Assembly (NCBI GenBank): GCA_011773795.1
Contig: WVWW01000292.1
Location: 4,218-9,579 of the forward strand
DNA length: 5,362 nucleotides
Direction of reading: 5' to 3'
DNA from: Acidobacteriota bacterium
GTDB lineage: Bacteria; Acidobacteriota; Polarisedimenticolia; Polarisedimenticolales; Polarisedimenticolaceae
A model generated the notes under the pieces. It made no database searches, had not been told where the DNA came from, and worked only from the letters and a program-made list of their open reading frames with translations. Within the stretch, counting starts at the first letter, position 1. The number at the start of each line of letters is the position of its first letter. The position numbers and the translations under genes are program-made. Below, one piece after another: positions 1 to 5,362 of the stretch.

Positions 1-1
1 C

Positions 2-175
2 GAGATGATCTTCGAGTTCGACGGCGGGACCAACCTCGACCCCGAAAAGGACAGCTACATCCACGACGCCCGGCTGGTGTTCGTCGGCGATTCTCTCGAG
101 AGCAACTGGACGTCGTGGAACGCCGGCCGGGAAGACCACAAGATGGTCTTCAAGCTGCGCCGCGAGGGAAGCTGA
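2..175 (+). CDS. C-terminal part of a small lipocalin-like protein of unknown function
   Basis: The reading frame is open from the window edge to TGA at 173-175 and gives the last 57 residues; the start lies upstream of the window. The fragment begins EMIFEFDGGTNLDPEKD and ends MVFKLRREGS. Alternating hydrophobic and charged strands (EMIFEF, RLVFVG, MVFKLRR), the GGTNxDPxKD segment and a W-T-x-W motif resemble small beta-barrel proteins of the DUF1579/lipocalin-like kind, usually annotated as hypothetical. That assignment is from memory of the pattern, not a search. Third positions are almost all G or C, supporting real coding. It converges on the membrane protein gene ending at 252, 76 bases away. 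Its last 29 codons recur as a damaged copy at 2938-3027. The reaction or ligand is unknown. Confidence 0.72.
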   Translation, partial: EMIFEFDGGTNLDPEKDSYIHDARLVFVGDSLESNWTSWNAGREDHKMVFKLRREGS

Positions 176-180
176 GGGCG
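86..180 (+). repeat. Direct repeat copy A, 3' end of the lipocalin-like gene
   Basis: These 95 bases match 2938-3032 in the same orientation with six differences by direct comparison: three clustered at 92-94, plus 112, 120 and 138. Identity stops sharply after GAGGGCG at 180, five bases past the stop codon. The two copies bracket the subtilase and membrane-sensor genes. Confidence 0.9.
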
Positions 181-251
181 AAATCGGTCTGCGTCGGTAG
201 GTGAACGGCGCTACGCGGTAAGTGGCGAACCATTCTTTCGGCGGCGGAGGA

Positions 252-941
252 TCAGTGCCGAGCGAGACTCGTGTTCGCGTGTGCGCGGTAGTACAGCAAC
301 AGTACCCAGCACGGCGGCAGGCTGAGCACGAGAATCCACAGCGTGCCCATCTCCATCGCCGCGAGCATCGCGATCGCAAGGGTGAGGCCGGTGGCAAACG
401 GTGCTGCCATCCAGAGGAACGACTGCCGCCAAACGGTAATTGCATTCTTGCGTTTGTCGATCGCGATGGCGCTCGCGACAAGGCCGCTGTTGACCGTGAA
501 GTAGGCCGCCGTCGCGGCGGCGAGCGGCAGGATCATCGCCGTTACCGCCTGGCCCGGCCGGCCTCCGGCGACGTGAAGAGCGCCCACGCCCGCCGTCGTC
601 GACAGCACCACCGCGCCCAGGTTGAAGACGAAGTGGAGGGTCAGGGGAAGCTTGCGCCCTCGGCCGACCGCCGCACCGACCACGCTCGCGAGGGCAACCA
701 GGCACGCGGCCAGCGGCCCGACGGTGGCCAGCGCGAGGAAGATGAACGGGTGGCTCGCGGTGACCTCGTGGCGCAGGCCGGGGATGCGGACCGGCCGGAT
801 GCCCGCGACGATCGCAAGCACGACGAGTAGCAGCAGCGTGCCCCACTGACCCTGGATTGCCCGTGCCGGCAGCAGGATCAGGGCCATCAGTGCAAGGACG
901 TCCACCGCGAGGACGTATGCAGCGAGTCGTCGTGAGCGCAT
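252..941 (-). CDS. Orphan multi-pass membrane protein resembling the sensor half of HD-GYP/GGDEF proteins
   Basis: This 229-residue protein is almost entirely membrane. Hydrophobic segments lie at about 8-25, 33-48, 63-94 (probably two), 102-121, 131-161 (probably two), 177-195 and 200-217. Conserved-looking polar spots are the loop HEVTASHPFIF (58-68), FNLGAV (106-111), YFTVNSGL (147-154) and WRQSFLW (171-177). The pattern resembles the membrane region found in front of HD-GYP or diguanylate cyclase domains. Here the protein ends at LARH just after the last segment, with no catalytic domain, so it is either a stand-alone sensor or the truncated N-terminal half of one. The ATG at 941 is two bases after the subtilase stop and has no clear Shine-Dalgarno, so translation is probably coupled by reinitiation. 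The frame stays open upstream through the repeat array, but that stretch is a shadow of the subtilase tail. Family resemblance is from memory; the ligand is unknown. Confidence 0.82.
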   Translation of the reverse strand: MRSRRLAAYVLAVDVLALMALILLPARAIQGQWGTLLLLVVLAIVAGIRPVRIPGLRHEVTASHPFIFLALATVGPLAACLVALASVVGAAVGRGRKLPLTLHFVFNLGAVVLSTTAGVGALHVAGGRPGQAVTAMILPLAAATAAYFTVNSGLVASAIAIDKRKNAITVWRQSFLWMAAPFATGLTLAIAMLAAMEMGTLWILVLSLPPCWVLLLYYRAHANTSLARH

Positions 942-943
942 GT

Positions 944-2632
944 TCAGTCGGAGGCCATCACCGCGTCCGACCACAGGATCGCGTCGGACCATAGGATCGA
1001 GTCCGACCACAGGATCGCGTCCGACCACAGGATCGCGTCCGACCACAAGATCGAGTCCGACCACAAGATCGAATCCGACCACAAGATCGAATCCGACCAC
1101 AAGATCGAATCCGACCACAAGATCGAAAGCGCGAATTCCTCGCTACCCCACAACTGCGCGGTGTCGTCGAAACCGATCGTCCGGTTTTCCTCGTCGGCAT
1201 AGGCCGTTGGCGACGGCGCGTAGGCGGTTGTCGCGCACGCGTTTACGGCGGCTTCAATGTCGAGCACTCCCGCACCGGTCGCGAACGGATCGTCGGAGAA
1301 CTTGCGCGACGAGAGCATCAGGCGCGCCTTGATCGTGTCGGGGCTCAGCGTCGGATCGAGCTCGAGCATCCGGGCGACCACGCCCGAAACTCGGGGCGCC
1401 GCCATGCTCGTACCGGAGAGCCTGATGTAATACGCCGGATCGTTGGTGCGCTCGTAGATGTGCTGGTCGGGAAACATCTTCTCGAGATCGGAGCCAGGGG
1501 CGAGCAACGAAATCACCAGGTTGCCCGGGGCCAGCAGGTCGGGCTTCACGAAATGGTCCAGCGCGGTCGGACCGCGCGACGAATAGGTCGAGACGATGTC
1601 GTCGGACAGATCCGTGTTGGCGTAATCGGTGAGCGAACCGACGGTGATCACGCGTCTCGAGTTCCCCGGGCTGGTCACCGTGAAGTAGCCTTCGCGCCCG
1701 TGGTTGCCGGCGGACACCACGACGACGATTCCGGCCTCCCATGCGCGCTCCACCGCCAGAACCAGAGGGTCGACCTGCGCATATTCCTGGATCGTGTGTC
1801 CGAGGGAGACATTCATCACCCGGATGCCGTAGGTATCCCGGTTCGCGACCACCCATTCGACGCCCGCGATCACGTCGGACACGACTCCGGACCCGTCCTT
1901 CTCCAACACGCGCACATCGATCAGGTTGGCCTCCGTGGCCACGCCCTGATAGCGGAAACCCTTCGACATGCCTCCCGAGCCGGCGATGATGCCGGCAACA
2001 TGCGTTCCGTGGCCCCAGATATCCTGTTTTCTCGTAGCCCCGTTGTTGTTGCTGGAGTTTTCGGTGACGAAGTTCTGCGCGGCCACGATCCGTCCCTCGA
2101 GGTCCGGGTGTTCCGCGTAGATTCCCGAGTCGACGACGGCCACGGTCACACCCAGTCCCGACAGCAGATCCGCGTTCCAGTCACCGCTGCAGCTCGAGTC
2201 GCTGGTGCTGCCGTCGTCTCCGCTCTGCGCGCCGGACTTTCCACCCTTCGCGGCGCCGTACACCCTGGCGTCCAGCGCGATCCAGGCGACGGAGGGTTGC
2301 CGTGCCAGTCGATGCAGGGCCGCTCCGGGAATCCTCACGGCGAGAGCATCGATCAGCTCCAGGTGGCGGTACGTCGTTCCACCGAGCGCTTCGATGAGCG
2401 AGCTTTCGGCGGAGCCGGGAGGCGACGCGTAGGTGACGATCAGATCGAGAGCTTCGTCGGCGGAGACCTCGAGGACGGCCTCGCTGACGTTCGAACCGAT
2501 GGTCGCACGATGCGTCGGTGACGCCGCTGGGAAGGGCGTCTCCGCCGCGGAGGGCGCCGTGGTCCCGCAGGCCACGATCAGGCCAGCAACCAACAGGGTC
2601 AGCCCCAACGGTTCCATGCGGGCGTTCGTCAT
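944..2632 (-). CDS. Lipoprotein subtilisin-like serine protease (S8) with a C-terminal ILWSD hexapeptide-repeat tail
   Basis: This 562-residue exported protease has a full S8 catalytic set. The N-terminus carries a hydrophobic signal with lipobox IVAC, the lipidated cysteine being Cys22. Gly follows it rather than Asp, compatible with outer-membrane sorting in a Gram-negative. Residues about 55-125 look like an inhibitor-I9 type propeptide (DLIVTYASPPG to WIALDARV). Active-site motifs are Asp168 in VAVVDSG, His208 in GHGTHVAG, oxyanion Asn310 in VVVSAGN and Ser409 in SGTSMAAP. The stretch between Asn310 and Ser409 is longer than in subtilisin, with a probable surface loop near 378-402. The catalytic domain ends near 470. 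A linker rich in Ala, Asp and Glu follows, then nine ILWSD-x hexapeptides at 504-557 and a degenerate last unit, VMASD. AGGAG sits five bases before the ATG, favouring this start over Met6. It heads an operon with the membrane protein that follows. Substrates are unknown; the enzyme call is firm and the role of the tail is not. Confidence 0.95.
   Translation of the reverse strand: MTNARMEPLGLTLLVAGLIVACGTTAPSAAETPFPAASPTHRATIGSNVSEAVLEVSADEALDLIVTYASPPGSAESSLIEALGGTTYRHLELIDALAVRIPGAALHRLARQPSVAWIALDARVYGAAKGGKSGAQSGDDGSTSDSSCSGDWNADLLSGLGVTVAVVDSGIYAEHPDLEGRIVAAQNFVTENSSNNNGATRKQDIWGHGTHVAGIIAGSGGMSKGFRYQGVATEANLIDVRVLEKDGSGVVSDVIAGVEWVVANRDTYGIRVMNVSLGHTIQEYAQVDPLVLAVERAWEAGIVVVVSAGNHGREGYFTVTSPGNSRRVITVGSLTDYANTDLSDDIVSTYSSRGPTALDHFVKPDLLAPGNLVISLLAPGSDLEKMFPDQHIYERTNDPAYYIRLSGTSMAAPRVSGVVARMLELDPTLSPDTIKARLMLSSRKFSDDPFATGAGVLDIEAAVNACATTAYAPSPTAYADEENRTIGFDDTAQLWGSEEFALSILWSDSILWSDSILWSDSILWSDSILWSDAILWSDAILWSDSILWSDAILWSDAVMASD
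962..1123 (-). repeat. 18-bp tandem array (nine units) encoding the ILWSD-x tail of the subtilase
   Basis: Nine codon-aligned 18-base units run without interruption and encode ILWSD followed by Ser or Ala. In protein order, units 1-3 are identical (ATC TTG TGG TCG GAT TCG). Later units differ at Leu (TTG, CTG, CTA), Ser (TCG, TCC) and Asp (GAT, GAC) codons, all silent. Only the sixth position changes amino acid (S S S S A A S A A). A degenerate tenth unit (VMASD) follows before the stop at 944. There are no spacers, so this is not a CRISPR array. Confidence 0.95.
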
Positions 2633-2637
2633 GGATT

Positions 2638-2642
2638 CTCCT
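2638..2642 (-). promoter_or_regulatory. Shine-Dalgarno site of the subtilase gene
   Basis: On the minus strand the sequence reads AGGAG, then AATCC, then ATG at 2632. The five-base spacing is good and fixes the subtilase start at 2632 rather than at the in-frame Met6. Confidence 0.7.
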
Positions 2643-2860
2643 AGGCCGATCCGTACTCGTGAGCCAGTTCACCGCTCGGGTCGGTACTGCAGACGTAGCA
2701 AGTTGCTTACCGGACCCCGCTTATGGGCTTAAGGAACTGAAAATAAGTTACTTAGACTCTCTCTGGCGGGTGCCCTTGCATGTCCGGCGCTGTACGTTTC
2801 CCGAACACCCGTGCGCCGAGCCGCGGGCACGGGCGTGGCTAATTGCGCGTCACGATTGAA
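2643..2860. promoter_or_regulatory. Upstream region of the subtilase operon with an AT-rich patch and two related palindromes
   Basis: I see no convincing gene in this stretch. It must carry the promoter of the minus-strand operon, but I found no persuasive -35/-10 pair. A patch at about 2719-2757 is clearly AT-richer than its surroundings. Two 11-base perfect palindromes occur: AGCAAGTTGCT at 2697-2707 and TAAGTTACTTA at 2744-2754. They share a core, AAGTTGCTTA at 2700 and AAGTTACTTA at 2745 (9/10 identical, 45 bases apart), so they could be a pair of operator half-sites. This is inference from symmetry and position only. Confidence 0.35.
2808..2833. other. GC-rich inverted repeat, possible hairpin
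   Basis: CCCGTGC at 2808-2814 pairs perfectly with GCACGGG at 2827-2833 around a 12-base loop. No T-run follows on either strand, so it is not a standard intrinsic terminator. Such stems arise often by chance in GC-rich DNA. Confidence 0.3.
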
Positions 2861-3027
2861 CTTCGACCGGGGTGTCGTCGTTTCCGACAGCCGTCGGATT
2901 CTTGGACGCTCCGTTCTCTCCCAAACCCTGTTTCCACGGCGATGTCCTCGAGAGCAACTGGACTTCGTGGAGCGCCGGCCGGGAAGACCGCAAGATGGTC
3001 TTCAAGCTGCGCCGCGAGGGAAGCTGA
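2860..3027 (+). pseudogene. Remnant of a second copy of the lipocalin-like gene (3' end only)
   Basis: The last 29 codons before TGA at 3025-3027 match the end of the gene at 2-175 in the same frame. The residues read GDVLESNWTSWSAGREDRK and then the shared MVFKLRREGS. Relative to the intact copy the changes are Ser to Val, Asn to Ser and His to Arg, plus one silent change at 3' position 112/2964. Upstream of 2938 the frame stays open back to a TGA at 2857-2859, but homology is lost, the GGTNxDPxKD region is absent and I see no credible start codon. The surviving frame suggests a fairly recent duplication, or a fragment kept similar by gene conversion. It ends 16 bases from the convergent glycosyltransferase stump. 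Confidence 0.75.
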
Positions 3028-3032
3028 GGGCG
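2938..3032 (+). repeat. Direct repeat copy B, 3' end of the lipocalin-like gene
   Basis: This is the partner of 86-180, offset by 2852 bases, with 89 of 95 positions identical. Over the last 80 bases only three positions differ. Similarity ends after GAGGGCG at 3032, exactly the same right boundary as in copy A. Confidence 0.9.
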
Positions 3033-3051
3033 GCTTCAGCCGGTCAGCCGC
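3030..3051. terminator. Small hairpin between two convergent gene ends
   Basis: GCGGCT at 3030-3035 pairs with AGCCGC at 3046-3051 around a 10-base loop. It lies between the plus-strand stop at 3027 and the minus-strand stop at 3044-3046. The position fits a terminator, but there is no T-tract on either side, so the call is weak. Confidence 0.25.
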
Positions 3052-3445
3052 GCTCCAGTTCGCAGCGCAGGAACCAGGAACCGAGGCGGTCCTTCGCGTC
3101 CTTGGGCGCGCGGTGCCGGCGTGCGGCTGCCGGTCGGGACGACTCGAATGCTGCTTCTTTGAGCCCTTCGGCGGTGATCTGGGTCAATCGAATGTGCGAA
3201 TTCTCTTCGATATTGTTTTTGTCGTCGAAGGTAAAGGGACCGCTGATGGAGCCGCTGTAGATGACAAAGATGAGAACGGATACGAGTCCCCACAAGAGGG
3301 CCGGCCAAAGCCGCGACCAGAGGCCTCCTTTCGTTGTCGGCACAGGAGAAGTCTCGCTCTGGGAGCGCATTGACGCGCTAGGCTTGATCGCAGCACCGTC
3401 ACGGCTGCGAGACTTCGGTTGCCTTCTTCGACGCTTCTTTGCTAT
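3044..3445 (-). pseudogene. Truncated N-terminus of a TMTC/O-GlcNAc-transferase-like membrane protein
   Basis: The frame encodes a basic start (KKRRRRQPKSRSR), one clear membrane segment (LLWGLVSVLIFVIYSG) and then SGPFTFDDKNNIEENSHIRL and EGLKEAAFESSRP. The FDD-x-x-NI-x-x-N-x-HIR pattern right after the first membrane segment is typical of the N-terminus of bacterial TMTC-like glycosyltransferases with tetratricopeptide repeats, which normally run to several hundred residues. Here the similarity stops after SSRP. The frame then runs only another 27 or so residues, ending KDRLGSWFLRCELERG before TGA at 3044-3046. Those last codons are strongly G/C-ending, unlike the AT-richer codons before them, suggesting an internal deletion or fusion. 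At 3443-3445 an ATA stands before GCA AAG AAG, with GGGAGATTAGAGG upstream, as if ATG had mutated to ATA. Other possible starts are ATG at 3370 and TTG at 3532. It is probably non-functional. Confidence 0.6.
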
Positions 3446-3557
3446 CGCCTCTAATCTCCCGTCGCAATTACTGTGTTGGCGGACCTTCCCCGTGGCAAAA
3501 AGAGAAACAACGCGCCACAAGAGTCTATCCAAAAGTTCGAACTTCTTTCATCGGATC

Positions 3558-3767
3558 GTGCACATGGTCCCGCACAATTCCAGTCTGGGGCACCTGCCGG
3601 GGCACGATGGGCCGATTCGCGCCTTTTGCGTGGCGTACAGAATCGCCTACCCGCGCGCGCACGACCTCCGCTCGGTCGGCGCCGCGCTGGATTTCGATTG
3701 CGACGGCTGCGTCGAGATCTGGACCGTCTCGTCGCCTGCGGGTCGCGGCAGCCTCGTCTCGGGCTAG
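3558..3767 (+). CDS. Possible short coding tail, unrecognised
   Basis: From GTG at 3558 or ATG at 3564 a frame runs to TAG at 3765-3767, ending CDGCVEIWTVSSPAGRGSLVSG. From about 3591 on, nearly every codon ends in G or C, as in real genes of this window. The TAG overlaps the stop of the convergent membrane protein through the shared CTAG at 3764-3767. Against a gene: there is no Shine-Dalgarno, the frame is open but unconvincing further upstream, and I recognise no family. DFDCDG hints at an acidic metal-binding loop, but that is thin. It may be the end of a decayed gene or a shadow. Nothing else was found between the glycosyltransferase stump and the gene ending at 3764. Confidence 0.25.
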   Translation: MHMVPHNSSLGHLPGHDGPIRAFCVAYRIAYPRAHDLRSVGAALDFDCDGCVEIWTVSSPAGRGSLVSG

Positions 3768-5362
3768 CGGTACTGCTCGAGAAGGCTGCGCGCCGCCGGC
3801 ACCCGGATCGATCGTCCGACCGGAGGTGGCGAGAAGGGAACATAACCGTGGTCTTCCCAGCGGACCCAATGCAACGACGGATCCTCCAGCGGCACGGCGA
3901 ACTCGAAACGCGCCTCGAGCACGTCGCCGTCCGCTGCGGCGTCGAGCACGGTGACGGTCCAACCGTCGAGCTCGACCCGGTCGCCGGCCCGCAGCGGGTC
4001 GCGCCAACCCCGGAACAAGCGGCCGAGCGGGCCCGCAAACAAACCGCCTTCCATGCGAACGTCCAGCGTGCGCTCGTCGACCCGTGTGACGACCAGCGGG
4101 ACCGGGGTCGTGGCGAGCGGCCGCATGCTGCGCGCGTACGGGTGCCCGTCGAAGTGTTTCAACGCCGCGATGGGGGCAACGAAGAACAGGTAGTCCGGCG
4201 AGTGCAGGATCACCAGATCCTGCTGCGCGATCCGCGGCGGGTGCGGGATGCTGGCCGCGGCCTCGATCTGGGCCCGGCCCATGTTCTGCACGCCGGCGAA
4301 GGCCAGCGCGAGACCGAGCGGGGCGATCCCCAGGTGCGTCACGATCAGCAGCCAGGAGAGCACGCGGACCGCCTGCCGCGACAGTCGAGTCCGCGCGAGC
4401 GAGTCGGCTCGAGGGAACGCGGCGACCAGGAACTGCGCGAGCAGTCCCATCCCGCCGAGACCGGCGCACATCAGCAAACGGTTCGAGGCGAACGTCGCCG
4501 CCACCGGCACCAGCGACAGCAGCATGCCGAGCATCCAGAAGCGCGCCAGCGCGTCGCGCCGCAGCAGCGGCGTCAACGCCCACGCCACGACGGCGATCGT
4601 GCCGAGGCCCAGGAGCCAGAGAACGCGCTGGACGTCGGCCGTCACATAAGCGGCCAGGTCGGCCGGGATCGCCGTCCACTGGCCGAGCAACTGGTAGACG
4701 AAGCGGTCGGGAAAGAGGCGGGCGTAGCCCGCGAGGTCGTTCACGGGGTCGAGGTACAGGCCGGAACCGACGACGCCGTAGCCGAGCACCCGGTAGAGCA
4801 CGATCCAGGCGGCCACGACTGCGCCGTGCGGCGCGAGCGCGACGAGTCGCCTGCGCCACGGGCCCGGCTCGAGGAAGACGGCATGCGCCACGAGGTAGGC
4901 GACCGCGCCCAGACCCAGCTCGGCCGAGCCGAGCGCCAGCGCGAGAAACAGCGGGCCGAGCGCGGCGCCCGGCCGCCACGCATCGCGGCGCCAGCGATCG
5001 TGCGCCCACAGGCACAGCACGGCGAACAGCGTCGCGAGCAGCGCGTTGCGGTTGGACAGCCAGATCGCGGGCACCGCACGCGCTTCGTCCACCGCGTAGA
5101 GCAACGCGGCCAGGCCGGCGACCATGCCGCCGCCGAACATCCTGCGATAGAACAGCACCACCGCGACGACGAGCGCCGCGAACCAGAGCAGGCTCTGGGC
5201 GTGCATCAGCCAGGCGCTCTCGGGCCACAGCCGGTAGTCGACCCACATCGTCAAGGTGCTGAGATAGCGAAAGAAGGCGATGCGAAAACGGGGTGGGGTC
5301 CACCACGGCAGGTGGCCGCCGTCCATCAGCTCCCGATTGAAGTCGGGATCGCCGGTGAGCAG
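3764..5362 (-). CDS. Polytopic GT-C-like membrane protein, N-terminus outside the window
   Basis: The frame is open to the window edge, giving 532 residues. The first twelve (LLTGDPDFNREL) precede the first in-window Met at 5326 and continue the same protein, so that Met is not the start. Counting from it, hydrophobic segments lie at about 43-60, 66-79, 92-107, 121-151, 163-180, 234-255, 264-281, 284-303 and 321-346. The motif DEARAVPAIWLSNRNALLATL (80-100) aligns in style with the HxxxxExVxWIxxRxELLA segment of GT39/TMTC-type enzymes. Also notable are WVDYRLWP (28-35) and YGVVGSGLYLDP (183-194). The C-terminal 130 residues or so are hydrophilic and strand-rich, probably an extracytoplasmic domain. 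This suggests a GT-C-fold glycosyltransferase or relative moving sugars from polyprenyl carriers, but donor and acceptor are unknown and catalytic residues cannot be assigned. Very GC-rich codons contrast with the AT-richer stump 3' of it on the same strand. Confidence 0.85.
   Translation of the reverse strand: MLTGDPDFNRELMDGGHLPWWTPPRFRIAFFRYLSTLTMWVDYRLWPESAWLMHAQSLLWFAALVVAVVLFYRRMFGGGMVAGLAALLYAVDEARAVPAIWLSNRNALLATLFAVLCLWAHDRWRRDAWRPGAALGPLFLALALGSAELGLGAVAYLVAHAVFLEPGPWRRRLVALAPHGAVVAAWIVLYRVLGYGVVGSGLYLDPVNDLAGYARLFPDRFVYQLLGQWTAIPADLAAYVTADVQRVLWLLGLGTIAVVAWALTPLLRRDALARFWMLGMLLSLVPVAATFASNRLLMCAGLGGMGLLAQFLVAAFPRADSLARTRLSRQAVRVLSWLLIVTHLGIAPLGLALAFAGVQNMGRAQIEAAASIPHPPRIAQQDLVILHSPDYLFFVAPIAALKHFDGHPYARSMRPLATTPVPLVVTRVDERTLDVRMEGGLFAGPLGRLFRGWRDPLRAGDRVELDGWTVTVLDAAADGDVLEARFEFAVPLEDPSLHWVRWEDHGYVPFSPPPVGRSIRVPAARSLLEQYR

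Noticed and set aside
222..830. A plus-strand frame opposite the membrane protein.
   Set aside because: The product is Arg-rich and hydrophilic without motifs, whereas the opposite strand gives a coherent polytopic protein.
942..1118. A 59-residue N-terminal extension of the membrane protein made of VVGFDL/VVGRDP repeats.
   Set aside because: It is the 18-bp array read in a second frame. The subtilase frame explains the array with silent changes, and the ATG at 941 next to the subtilase stop is the natural start.
962..1123. Regular short repeats as a possible CRISPR array.
   Set aside because: Units abut with no spacers, are 18 bases long and codon-aligned inside a protease gene.
1460..2521. 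A 353-codon plus-strand frame opposite the subtilase.
   Set aside because: The minus strand carries the complete S8 motifs in order; the plus-strand product is His/Arg/Gly-rich with no recognisable feature.
2811..3373. Overlapping plus-strand frames of 149 and 176 codons through the intergenic region and the glycosyltransferase stump.
   Set aside because: They read the duplicated lipocalin-like fragment in the wrong frame and lie opposite the FDD/HIR coding segment; no domain or start signal supports them.
3525..5306. A 593-codon open frame on the minus strand overlapping the membrane protein.
   Set aside because: It is Arg/Ala-rich low-complexity protein with no domain pattern, a usual shadow in very GC-rich DNA. 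The alternative frame gives clear membrane segments.

Overview
This is a GC-rich window with long minus-strand genes and strong G/C preference at third codon positions. It resembles a large-genome, probably uncultivated Gram-negative bacterium, perhaps of the deltaproteobacterial/myxococcal or acidobacterial kind. That placement is inferred from composition and protein style only; no marker gene is present.

Layout. Positions 2-175 (+) are the last 57 codons of a small lipocalin-like protein of unassigned function. Positions 252-2632 (-) form a two-gene operon. Its first gene encodes a lipoprotein subtilisin-like (S8) protease with an intact catalytic triad and a C-terminal tail of nine ILWSD-x hexapeptides. 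Two bases after its stop comes a 229-residue multi-pass membrane protein resembling the membrane sensor half of HD-GYP/GGDEF proteins, but with no output domain. Positions 2633-2860 are non-coding, with a good ribosome binding site, a local AT-rich patch and two related short palindromes. Positions 2860-3027 (+) hold a broken second copy of the 3' end of the first gene. Positions 3044-3445 (-) are a stump of a TMTC/O-GlcNAc-transferase-like membrane protein, with ATA where the start codon would be expected. Positions 3558-3767 (+) may hold a short coding tail. Positions 3764-5362 (-) encode a large polytopic GT-C-like membrane protein whose N-terminus lies outside the window.

Interpretation. 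The protease/sensor operon is bracketed by two direct copies (86-180 and 2938-3032, 89/95 identical) of the 3' end of the lipocalin-like gene. This suggests it is a cassette that arrived by insertion or duplication in a region carrying gene debris. The part most worth pursuing is the pair itself: an exported protease ending in a tryptophan-hexapeptide array that appears conserved at protein level, translationally coupled to an orphan membrane sensor. A role as a proteolytic or peptide-sensing module is a hypothesis; the sequence shows only the parts and their coupling.
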